A program made the position numbers and the translations under genes. The notes under the pieces are model-generated. The model saw only the letters and a program-made list of their open reading frames with translations, was not told the DNA's origin and did no database searches. DNA of 64,000 nucleotides from NCBI GenBank assembly GCA_919901855.1, contig CAKKQC010000063.1, forward strand, positions 15,153 to 79,152, in the 5' to 3' direction. Each line of letters starts with the position of its first letter. Within the stretch, counting starts at the first letter, position 1. Of this stretch, positions 26,206-34,537 are shown one piece after another. The DNA is from a bacterium (GTDB taxonomy: Bacteria > Oederibacteriota > CAKKQC01).

Positions 26206-29200
26206 TCAGCCACGGGCGCCCTCCTCCATCCGACGCGCACCTTCCTCGGCGTAACGGGCCTTGATCTCGGGGCCGAAAAGCCGCCAGACCAGGAACCGCT
26301 TGCGTAGCGCCGTCAGGAACCGCCGGTTCTGCCGGTGCCAGGAGCCGGTCTCGCCCGAGAGCCGGTCCAGGGTCACCTGGACGCGGTAGAGCCCGGGCAC
26401 GTTCATCGGAATCGCCTCGAAGGTCGCCTGCTGGCTGATCCCGAGGTCGTAGGGGGCGAGCCAGCAGGCCATCTCGATCGCGATACCGTCCACCGTCCGG
26501 CGCTGGATCACGCCGTCGGTCGCGAACGACCCGATCGAGGAATCCCGGTAGGCGCGGAAGAGGGCCGCCAGGTACGTGAAGAGCCCGACAAGATCGTTCT
26601 GGCCCACCGTGAACGGGAAGTCGAACCGGAGCCGGTCGCCCTCGGCGGGCGGGAGTTTCCAGTGCCGGGTGACGTCGGGAACCGACAGTTGGCTCGCCTT
26701 GCGCGCCGGGTAGATCGTCGAGAGCATGACCGCCGCGATCACGACGACGCAGGCCCCGACGGCCGCGCTCGACGAGTAGTTGAGCGAGAGGCCCGCGAGC
26801 GTGCCGGACCGGAGCAGGACCGAGGCCACGATCTGGGCGAAGAGGTACCCCAGGACGACGCCGACGACGGCCACGACGAAGGCCTCCGCGACGAAGAGCG
26901 CGCCGATGTGGGACGGGGCGAGCCCGACCGAGGAGAAGATCGAGATCTCGCGCGTGCGCTCGTGGACGCTGCCCATCATGGTGTTGAGCACGATCAGGCT
27001 CACGAGCAGGATCGGGAGGAGAAGGTCGAGAGTGCCCGAAACCGAGACCGCGCCGATCGAGGTCAGGAGCGAGGTCTTCTGGCCGTCGGACACGAGCGCG
27101 ATGACGGCCGCCCGGGTCAGGAACTCCTTGACGCGGCCCAGCACCTTCGTGGCGTCCACGCCCGGCCGCGGGATCACGGCCACGCTGCGCAGATGGCCCT
27201 CGAGCGAGAGCGCGAGCACGTGCGGGACGATCGCGATCGTGTCGCCGCCGTAGTGCTCGGAATCCGTGAACCGCTCCGTCGGGCTTTTGGTCGGCGCCGG
27301 CTCCCCGCCCGCCTCCCAGTTGTACCGGCCGCGGCTCACCTTGAACTTCGCCGGCGCGATCGATTCGCCGTCGAGGTCCCGCCAATCGCCCAGCCTCTTT
27401 CCGTCCACGAGCCCGACGACGGTGAGCTCGACGCCGCGCACGCGGACGCGGCTCCCGAGGGAGGCGCCCAGCCGCGCGGCGACCGCCTCGGGGAGGATGC
27501 AGGCGGTCCGCTCACCCGGGGCGAACCACCGCCCCCGCAGTCCCGCCGTGGCCTTCGGCCGGAGGACGGCCACCTCCCCCGCGGTCAGCCCCAGCAGGGC
27601 CGAGAGCGTGGCGTGGCGGTCTCCGCACTCGATGTCGAGGATCAGCGACTCCTCGCGCACGCGCGCCATGACCCAGCTCCGGGGCAGGACCTCGGCGTCC
27701 GGCTCGAGGGCGCTGCGCAGGTAGGTCTCGACCGGCGGCTGGAGCGACTGCCACGCCATCTCCCGGACCAGCGCCCCGGTGTAGGAGGGGTTCGTGCCCC
27801 GGGGCAGGCGGAAGAAGCTGATCGTGCTCGAGAGCGAGACCATCGAGAGGACGGTGAACGTGAGCACCACGATCGTGGTCACCGTGAGCGCGGTCCGCAG
27901 CGGGCGCTTGCGCAGGTTCGACAGGCCGAGGAGCAGGGCGGCCACCGTGGCCGAGACGCGGCCGATGTCGACGGCCTCGTAGTCGCCGCGCTCCCCCTTC
28001 ATCCGCTTCAGCTCGCGCTGGAACTTGGACGTGATGATCGCGAGCACGAACAGCCCGAGGGCCAGGATGATGAACGCGAGGAAAATGATTACGGGATTCG
28101 ACGAGATCCGGAAGGCCGGGTGCACCTGGCTCAGCGCCAGGAACGCGACGACGAAGAAGGTCGCCGTCGCCACGATCTGCCGCCGCAGATCGGTGAACGA
28201 AAAGAACAGTCGCTCGAGACAGAACGAGAACGGGAGCAGGAGCACGCAGTAGAAGACGACCGTGCGGACGAGGTCGTTGGCGACGGTGCGGAACTCGGGG
28301 TACGCGCGGGCCTCGTACCCCCAGGCGCGGCGGGCGGCCTCGAGGAAGGCCCCGTACTTCCGTTTCCGCCAAGCCTCGCGGGCCTCCACGAGCCCGTCGT
28401 GGGCGCGCTCGTGGAGCGCCTCGATGCGGAAGTTCCGCACGTTGTACCGCTTGAGCGTCCGCCCCCGGGCGTCGTCGAGCGCCCAGAGGTCCTTGGCGCC
28501 CTCGAAGGGCGCGCGCGTGAGGACCCGGCGGGAAGCCGCGTAGCCGCGGCCCTGCGCCTCGGACAGCTCGAACCCCGCCCGGGCCGGGTCGAGGAGGCCC
28601 TCGTCCGCGCCGGTGAAGACGCCCTGCAGCCCGAACGGGCCGGTCGTGAGCAACGCCTTCACCCGCGTTTCGACCTCGGGCATCCTCGGCGCGAAGATGA
28701 CCACCGCGGGGGTGAAGGCCTCCTGGGCCGTCGCCTGGTTGGCCACGATCGAGAACCCCTCGTTCATGAACGGCTGGTCCCGGCCGTCCGTGAGCGTGAT
28801 CCAGTCGAGGAAGCGGAGGTACCGGGCGTCCACGGGCTCCAGGATCGTGAGCGGTGAGCACCGGAAGAGCAGGTGCAGGGTCTTGCCCTCGCGTTCCTGG
28901 AAGCCCACCGACGGGCTGAACTGGTTCTTCGTGAGCGGCCCCAGGTCCCGGGACATCGCGATCCGTCCGTCCGCGTCGAAGGTCCAGCCCTCGAGTTCCA
29001 GCATGACCCACTGCCAGTACTCGGCGATCCGGACGAGCGGGACCCGGAAGGTGCCGGTCTCGCTCCGCGACAGCGCGGGGTCGGTCCGGCTGAACCACGC
29101 GTGCAGGCCGCGGACCGTCCCGTAGGTCTTCCGGCTCAGGCTCCCCCCCCCCCAGGAGGCGCCCGCGCGGTACGTCATGAGCGCGTGGGGCACGGGCTTG

Positions 29201-30720
29201 TTAGGCAGGCCGGTGATCGTGCGCTCGAACTCGTGCACCTCGCCCCGGAACGCGCGCGCGTCGTCGGGGAGCTCGAGCTTCAGCTCGTTGAAGAACGCGG
29301 CGTCCGGCAGGGCCGCGGCCAGCAGGTCCCCGATCGTCGCGATCTGGCGCCCCAGGTTCCCCTGGTTGACGGCGGCGGCGGTGTCGGCGGGCGTGTCGCA
29401 CCGGTCCCGCGCGTCGAACGGCGTCGCGAACGTGAGGCCGGGAGTCCCCGTCTGCGTCGCCACCTCCGCGTCGAACGCGGCCCGCCATCCCAGGAGGTCC
29501 TTCCAGCTCCGCGTGGGCGGCGCCACGCCGTTGAGATAGCGCTCTCCCGCCCCCGTCTTCCCCCAGAGCTTCTCCGCATGGGCGTCGAGGACGCGGGCCG
29601 TCCCCGCCAGCGCGTTCTGCGCGAGCAGGTGCGTATCCCATCCGTAGTAGAACGTGCCTTGCGAGAAGGAGGCCACGCGGGCGTCGCCGCTGGAGAGGTC
29701 GAGCCCGACGAACAGGTCCGCCTTGATCGCCTCTTCGGCCGTGATCGACCGGGTGAAGAACTCCCGTTTCCGGATGTGGCGCACGAGGAAGTCGGCGGTG
29801 CCCGCGAAGACGTGGTTGTGGCCCGACGTCGCCACGAAGCACAGCGACGGAGGCACCGGCGCCGACGCGAAGCGGCGCGCGAGCTCGAGCAGCGCGATCA
29901 GTCCCCCGGCCTCCTCCCCGCCGGGCGCGAGGGCGGGCACGACCGACATGCTGTCCGTGTACGCCTGGAGGATCACGGTCTTGTCCCGCCACGCGGCCTT
30001 CGACGTCTGGTCGTCGGAGGGGAACCTGATCGGCGACCCGCGACGCCAGCCGATGATGTTCGCGGTCCGGATCTCGGCCCAGCCCACCCGCGAGCGCAGG
30101 GTCGCGCGCACGCCCCTACGGGCGGCTGCGACCAGGGGCGCGACGGACGCGCCCGGCGCCCACACGCGCGGCAGGTCGGCCGGCACGTCGAGGAAGAGGT
30201 CCTCGGCTTCGGCGCGGGCGAGGCCGGCGCCGCCGGCGGGAGGAATGAAGACGACGGCCGCGGCCCCGAGGATGAACGGCGTCGTCCAGCCCAGCGGACC
30301 TCCGGCGCACGGGAGGCGGACGAGCACGATCGCGCCCTCGACCTCGCAGCCGTCGAGCGCGGTCGCCTCCCCGTGCCCGCCGTCCACGAGCGCGCCCGTG
30401 ACTCCGTCGCGCGGCGTTACCGGGCACTGGACGCGGTTGGGCCAGACGGCGTGCAGGACCACGTCACGCAGCCCCGGCCCCTGGATCGTGACCCCCTCCT
30501 CCACCGGCGCCACGACGATCACGGGCTCGCGGTGCACGTCCGTGAGCCCGTATGCCCGGAACGCCCGCTCGACCTCGTCGAGGGTCGCTCGGTGTCCGGG
30601 CGACCCGGCGTACCGGGTCGGCGCCCCGGCGAACTTCAGCAGCCAGCCCGGCACGTCCGCCCGAGCGGCCGGCGCCAACGCCGTCAGGAGGACCGCGGCA
30701 AAGAACCGGCGAGCGATCAC
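26206..30720 (-). CDS. M28 peptidase-like domain fused to FtsX/MacB-like permease
   Basis: 1504 aa. GTG 30720 overlaps the murI stop as GTGA and has GGGAGG six bases upstream. Seen: signal peptide about 1-22 (FFAAVLLTALAPAARA), PA-type insert and M28-type fold, then from about 880 three membrane spans, a juxtamembrane ISNLRKRPLRTALTV-type FtsX start, a MacB-like extracellular core, and the FtsX triad DLLLPILLVSLIVLNTMMGS, VHERTREISIFSSVGL and ALFVAEAFVVAVVGVVLGYL. M28 zinc ligands look eroded: YTDSM replaces HxDS and GGEEAGG replaces GADDNASG, and GHNHVFAGT replaces the usual EE region. Mechanotransmission is inferred; no ATPase gene lies nearby. Confidence 0.8.
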   Translation of the reverse strand: MIARRFFAAVLLTALAPAARADVPGWLLKFAGAPTRYAGSPGHRATLDEVERAFRAYGLTDVHREPVIVVAPVEEGVTIQGPGLRDVVLHAVWPNRVQCPVTPRDGVTGALVDGGHGEATALDGCEVEGAIVLVRLPCAGGPLGWTTPFILGAAAVVFIPPAGGAGLARAEAEDLFLDVPADLPRVWAPGASVAPLVAAARRGVRATLRSRVGWAEIRTANIIGWRRGSPIRFPSDDQTSKAAWRDKTVILQAYTDSMSVVPALAPGGEEAGGLIALLELARRFASAPVPPSLCFVATSGHNHVFAGTADFLVRHIRKREFFTRSITAEEAIKADLFVGLDLSSGDARVASFSQGTFYYGWDTHLLAQNALAGTARVLDAHAEKLWGKTGAGERYLNGVAPPTRSWKDLLGWRAAFDAEVATQTGTPGLTFATPFDARDRCDTPADTAAAVNQGNLGRQIATIGDLLAAALPDAAFFNELKLELPDDARAFRGEVHEFERTITGLPNKPVPHALMTYRAGASWGGGSLSRKTYGTVRGLHAWFSRTDPALSRSETGTFRVPLVRIAEYWQWVMLELEGWTFDADGRIAMSRDLGPLTKNQFSPSVGFQEREGKTLHLLFRCSPLTILEPVDARYLRFLDWITLTDGRDQPFMNEGFSIVANQATAQEAFTPAVVIFAPRMPEVETRVKALLTTGPFGLQGVFTGADEGLLDPARAGFELSEAQGRGYAASRRVLTRAPFEGAKDLWALDDARGRTLKRYNVRNFRIEALHERAHDGLVEAREAWRKRKYGAFLEAARRAWGYEARAYPEFRTVANDLVRTVVFYCVLLLPFSFCLERLFFSFTDLRRQIVATATFFVVAFLALSQVHPAFRISSNPVIIFLAFIILALGLFVLAIITSKFQRELKRMKGERGDYEAVDIGRVSATVAALLLGLSNLRKRPLRTALTVTTIVVLTFTVLSMVSLSSTISFFRLPRGTNPSYTGALVREMAWQSLQPPVETYLRSALEPDAEVLPRSWVMARVREESLILDIECGDRHATLSALLGLTAGEVAVLRPKATAGLRGRWFAPGERTACILPEAVAARLGASLGSRVRVRGVELTVVGLVDGKRLGDWRDLDGESIAPAKFKVSRGRYNWEAGGEPAPTKSPTERFTDSEHYGGDTIAIVPHVLALSLEGHLRSVAVIPRPGVDATKVLGRVKEFLTRAAVIALVSDGQKTSLLTSIGAVSVSGTLDLLLPILLVSLIVLNTMMGSVHERTREISIFSSVGLAPSHIGALFVAEAFVVAVVGVVLGYLFAQIVASVLLRSGTLAGLSLNYSSSAAVGACVVVIAAVMLSTIYPARKASQLSVPDVTRHWKLPPAEGDRLRFDFPFTVGQNDLVGLFTYLAALFRAYRDSSIGSFATDGVIQRRTVDGIAIEMACWLAPYDLGISQQATFEAIPMNVPGLYRVQVTLDRLSGETGSWHRQNRRFLTALRKRFLVWRLFGPEIKARYAEEGARRMEEGARG

Positions 30721-31556
30721 GCCCGGCCTCCCGCCGTCACGCTGGCGGCCCGGACCCGGACGTCGACCTTGACGAGGCGGCCCAGCGGCGCGCCCAGGAA
30801 GCGCCGTGCGAATTGTGGGAACATGCCGCCCGTGTCGGTGAGGCAGAAGGTAACGCGGCCGCGGGGACCGCGCACGCGCAGGAGGTTCCGCTCCCCCAAC
30901 TCCGCGCGCACGGCGCGGAGCACGGCGCCGGATGCGTCCACGAGCATGACCCGGGTACCCAGCACGTCCCGGAGCACGGACTTGATGAGGGGGTAGTGCG
31001 TGCATCCGAGGATGACGGTGTCGACGCGCGCGGCCTTGAGCGGCGCGAGGTAACTCATCGCCACCTGCCGGGTCACGGGAGTCCTCGCCCAGCCTTCCTC
31101 GATCAGGGGCACGAACAGCGGACACGCCCGCGCGAACACGCGGACACCCGGAGCCGCCGCGGCCAGCCGCCGCTGGTAGGCCCCCGACGCGATCATCGTC
31201 CGCGTCCCGACCACGCCGATCCGCCCGGACCGGGTGCGCGCCACGGCCTCCCGGACGCCGGGATCGATCACGCCGACCACGGGAAGACGCATCGACCTTT
31301 CGAGCCCGTCGAGCGCGACGGCCGAGGCCGTGTTGCAGGCGACGACGGCGACCTTCACGCCCCGGCGCTTGAGAAACCCGAGGTGCGCGCGCACGAGCCC
31401 GCGGACGGTGTCCGGGGACTTCGTGCCGTAGGGCAGATTAGCGGTGTCCCCGAAGTAGACGAGGGATTCCCGGGGCAGGCCGCGCCGGAGCGCCCGGAAG
31501 ACCGTGAGACCCCCGACGCCGGAGTCGAAGATGCCGATGGGCCGGCTCAAAGTCAC
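30717..31556 (-). CDS. murI: Glutamate racemase
   Basis: 279 aa; makes D-glutamate for peptidoglycan. Seen: IGIFDSGVGGLTV at the start (D11, S12), catalytic Cys 74 in VVACNTAS and the second catalytic Cys in ILGCTHYPLI, and LPYGTKSP substrate loop. GTG 31556 overlaps the GT-C/TPR gene stop as GTGA and has GGGAGG upstream; a TTG two codons later is an alternative. Its own stop overlaps the start of the M28-FtsX gene, so cell wall and envelope genes are translated as a coupled set. Assignment is firm. Confidence 0.96.
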   Translation of the reverse strand: MTLSRPIGIFDSGVGGLTVFRALRRGLPRESLVYFGDTANLPYGTKSPDTVRGLVRAHLGFLKRRGVKVAVVACNTASAVALDGLERSMRLPVVGVIDPGVREAVARTRSGRIGVVGTRTMIASGAYQRRLAAAAPGVRVFARACPLFVPLIEEGWARTPVTRQVAMSYLAPLKAARVDTVILGCTHYPLIKSVLRDVLGTRVMLVDASGAVLRAVRAELGERNLLRVRGPRGRVTFCLTDTGGMFPQFARRFLGAPLGRLVKVDVRVRAASVTAGGRA

Positions 31557-34492
31557 TTCCGCCTCCCCCCGACCATCTGGCGGACGCGTGCCATCTTGGC
31601 CTTGAGCTCGGCGTCGCCCGGCTTCCCGGCCAGCAGGGGCTCCCCCAGGCTGAGAGCGAGGTCCCACCGGCGCATTGACAGGGCGAGCTCGAAGGCCCGG
31701 TCGCGGGCCGCCTCCATGCCGCCCCCGATCGTGAGCGCGTCGAGGTACCGCCCGAGGGCCCGCTCAAACTGCTTGTCCAGCTCGAGCAGGATGCCGAGGT
31801 TGTAGTAGACGACGCCCGTCGGGTAGCCGTACGTGATCGCGCGCTCGTAGTCCGCCATCGCCTGCTTCGGCTTCTTCAACAGGCTGAAGGCGTAGCCCCG
31901 GTACGCATAGGCGTGGCTCGCCCGGGGCAGCGCGCGCACGAGGTCTTCGCAGACGGCGAGCGCCTCCTCGGTCCGAGCGCGCTTGAAGAGGTCGTCCGCC
32001 TGGCCCACCAGCGCCCGGCCCCGCGCGGCGGCCTCGGCCGAGTGGAAGAAGGACGGCATGCCCTGCTTGCGGCGTTCCGGGGGCAGGGGCTTCTCGAGCA
32101 GCTCGAAGAGGAAAACGCCGTGGCTGGTAAACACGGGCTTGCCGTAGGTGTTCCACATGTCGATGAACGTGTTCCGCGGCCGCTCACCCCAGTCGAAGAT
32201 CCCGTACCGCGAGTACTCCTCGCCGCGGGCCTCGTACGAGATCAGATGAGTGACCCGCATGCGCTTCAGGGCCCGGCGCAGGTCGGCCGGCGAGGACGCC
32301 GCCTTCGCGAGCTCCCCGAGCGTCGAGCGGTCGTAGATGCTGTTGCAGATCCGCCGGCGGCGCAGGTAGAAGCTCTCGTCGCCGCTGACGAACAGCACCC
32401 GGTCCCCGTCGTGAAGCGCGGAAGAGGCCGATTCCACGGTCTCGTAGTATTGCACGCCCAGCCGCAGCAGTCCCAGCCGGTCTAGATGCGCGGTGGTGTA
32501 GGGCACGAGCGCGTTGTTGGAGAAGCGGTTATGCACCTCGCCCCACGCCCCGATGAGCAGGATCCACGCGGTCGAAAGCGTCACGACCCCGCGCGCGAGC
32601 CAGGATCCCCGGCCCAGCCGGGCCGCAACGAACGCGATCGCGACCGAACCCATCGCCATGACCGGGAACAGGAACCGCGTCTGCTGGGACGAGGTCGCCC
32701 ACAGCACGAACGTCACCCCGGTCGAGATCGCGAGGAACCGGACCACCTCGGGCACGCCGGGAAAGAGGAAGAGACAGGGCAGCAGGAGCAGGGCGAAGGG
32801 GTTCAGCGTGAAGGTCCCGAAGTCCGAGATGTCGATCGACGCCATCGCCGGCATCATGAGCCAGCTCCGCAGGCTCCCGTGGCCCGTCCCGTACTTGACG
32901 TTGTCGCCCATCCACGTCGCGAAGAGGCCGGCATCCCACCGGATCGCGGGGAAGACCTTGTAGAGGAACGGGAAGAACGGGTCGCCGACGAGGAGCCAGC
33001 TCTTGGCGAGCCATACGCCCGTCCATGCGGAAGCCCACCCGACCGGAACCGTCAGCTCGCGAACGAGCTGGCGGGGTGAAGCACCCCGGCGCAGACGAGC
33101 GAGCACCCACCAGCCCAGCATGAGGCCCGAGGCCCAGATGCCGATGTACTTCGTCCCCTGCGCAAACCCGAAGAACCATCCCGCGACGAAGAGCCATGCG
33201 AGGGGCGGCGGCTCATTGGCCGTCGCCCTGACCCACTTCATGGCCCGGACAAACGCGAGCGTGGCCAGGATCTCGCACCACGTCATTCCCAGCTCGACCA
33301 TCGTGATGTGGTGCAGGAACCGCATCGTGGGCTGGGAGAGGAAGATCGCGGCCGCGAGGAGGCCGCCGGTGTGGCCGAGCAGGGCCCGGCCGAGGGCGTA
33401 ACTCCCCCACGCCGCCAGTCCGCCCTGCGCCCAGTGCAGGAGCTTGGGCGCGACGTCCTCGCCGAGCGCGAGGAAGAACGTGTACTGCATCTCCTGGAGG
33501 AACGGAAAGTTGGAGAAGAACGTGTGCGCGAGCCGGACGATCTTGTGCTCCACGATCCACTGCTCGGGCACCGCGAGGTGGTAGACGAGGGAGTCGTAGA
33601 ACCACTCGGGCTCGAACGCGGGCAGGAAGTTGCCCACGATGACGATGGCGATGACGGCCACGAGCAGGGCGTCGACGGACCTGCCGACGATCCGGGACGA
33701 CGCGAACATCCGGTAGAGGAGGCACCAGATCAGGGCCGCCGCGGCGGCCCATGCGAGCAGGAACCCGGCCTCCCCCCAACTTACGGCGTGCCGGCGCAGG
33801 TAGGCCTCCACGAGGAGCCCGAGCCCCGCCAGGCACGCGGCGCTGACGGCGGCGCAGAGCCCGAGCGGCAGCCACTCGAGCCGGCCGGGACCGGACATCG
33901 AAAGAGGAGCGCCCTCTCCCGCCGTCAGGGAGGAGTCTCCCGTCAGACCGGTGGCCGTCTTGAGCCGGGTCCAGGGCGCCCTCCACCACCGCCCCCGCGC
34001 GGCACCCACGCCGAGCGCGACGGCCAGGAGCGCCCAGAACGGGCCGCCGGTCAGCGCCCCCACGAGCCCGAGTCCGAGGGTCGCCGTCCCCAGAATCCCG
34101 TTCCCGAGCCCTACCGAGAGCAGGAACGACCAGCGCGGCGCGATCGGCCGGCCCAGCGCCCACCGCAGGGCCCGGCGCCCCGCCAGCCACGAGAGCGCGA
34201 GGTAGCAGGCCAGCAGGGCGACCGACCTCGTGTTGTTCAGCCACATGTTCACGAAGACCATGCCGTTCGGGGTGAGGAACCGCTGGTCCCGCCGCCAATA
34301 CTCGGCGAAGAGCTGGGGCTCGATCGGGAACTGGCGCCAATAGACGACGAAGAAGCCGAGGCTGACGAGGAAGAACGGCAGGGCGAACCAGCGCGGGTCC
34401 CCTCGCAGGAGCGGAGGTTCCGGGGGAGGCGGAATAGGGCCGCCCTTCGGGTTCGCAGATGCCGGCGGCACCGGGTTTTTCGGGCTTTTCAT
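31553..34492 (-). CDS. GT-C glycosyltransferase-like membrane protein with C-terminal TPR
   Basis: 979 aa from ATG 34492 (MKSPKNPVPPASANPKGG). Cytoplasmic Pro-rich N-terminus, about 12 or more membrane spans, and the first large outside loop with FEPEWFYDSLVYHLAVPEQW, characteristic of GT39/ArnT/PMT-like GT-C enzymes using lipid-linked sugars. The last 200 residues form TPR repeats (ALAVCEDLVRALPRASHAYA and AMADYERAITYGYPTGVVYY). Acceptor unknown: secreted proteins or surface glycans are plausible given the exoproteins nearby. First gene of the minus-strand operon leading to murI and the permeases. Confidence 0.83.
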   Translation of the reverse strand: MKSPKNPVPPASANPKGGPIPPPPEPPLLRGDPRWFALPFFLVSLGFFVVYWRQFPIEPQLFAEYWRRDQRFLTPNGMVFVNMWLNNTRSVALLACYLALSWLAGRRALRWALGRPIAPRWSFLLSVGLGNGILGTATLGLGLVGALTGGPFWALLAVALGVGAARGRWWRAPWTRLKTATGLTGDSSLTAGEGAPLSMSGPGRLEWLPLGLCAAVSAACLAGLGLLVEAYLRRHAVSWGEAGFLLAWAAAAALIWCLLYRMFASSRIVGRSVDALLVAVIAIVIVGNFLPAFEPEWFYDSLVYHLAVPEQWIVEHKIVRLAHTFFSNFPFLQEMQYTFFLALGEDVAPKLLHWAQGGLAAWGSYALGRALLGHTGGLLAAAIFLSQPTMRFLHHITMVELGMTWCEILATLAFVRAMKWVRATANEPPPLAWLFVAGWFFGFAQGTKYIGIWASGLMLGWWVLARLRRGASPRQLVRELTVPVGWASAWTGVWLAKSWLLVGDPFFPFLYKVFPAIRWDAGLFATWMGDNVKYGTGHGSLRSWLMMPAMASIDISDFGTFTLNPFALLLLPCLFLFPGVPEVVRFLAISTGVTFVLWATSSQQTRFLFPVMAMGSVAIAFVAARLGRGSWLARGVVTLSTAWILLIGAWGEVHNRFSNNALVPYTTAHLDRLGLLRLGVQYYETVESASSALHDGDRVLFVSGDESFYLRRRRICNSIYDRSTLGELAKAASSPADLRRALKRMRVTHLISYEARGEEYSRYGIFDWGERPRNTFIDMWNTYGKPVFTSHGVFLFELLEKPLPPERRKQGMPSFFHSAEAAARGRALVGQADDLFKRARTEEALAVCEDLVRALPRASHAYAYRGYAFSLLKKPKQAMADYERAITYGYPTGVVYYNLGILLELDKQFERALGRYLDALTIGGGMEAARDRAFELALSMRRWDLALSLGEPLLAGKPGDAELKAKMARVRQMVGGRRK

Positions 34493-34501
34493 GCGAAGAC
34501 C

Positions 34502-34530
34502 ATCGTACCGCAAAGCCCAAGGTGTATGAT
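34502..34530. promoter_or_regulatory. Divergent -10 boxes for GT-C gene (minus) and lipoprotein gene (plus)
   Basis: Minus strand TACGAT at 34502-34507, nine bases from the ATG at 34492. Plus strand TATGAT at 34525-34530, seven bases from the ATG at 34538. Only 45 bases separate the two start codons and neither has a ribosome site, so both transcripts appear leaderless or nearly so and their promoters overlap. No -35 consensus on either side. Confidence 0.5.
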
Positions 34531-34537
34531 CACGACC

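Noticed and set aside
33308-34537. Open frame extending the agarase-like lipoprotein gene far upstream
   Set aside because: It is antisense to the GT-C gene; the ATG at 34538 has a -10 box seven bases before it and begins a proper lipoprotein signal.
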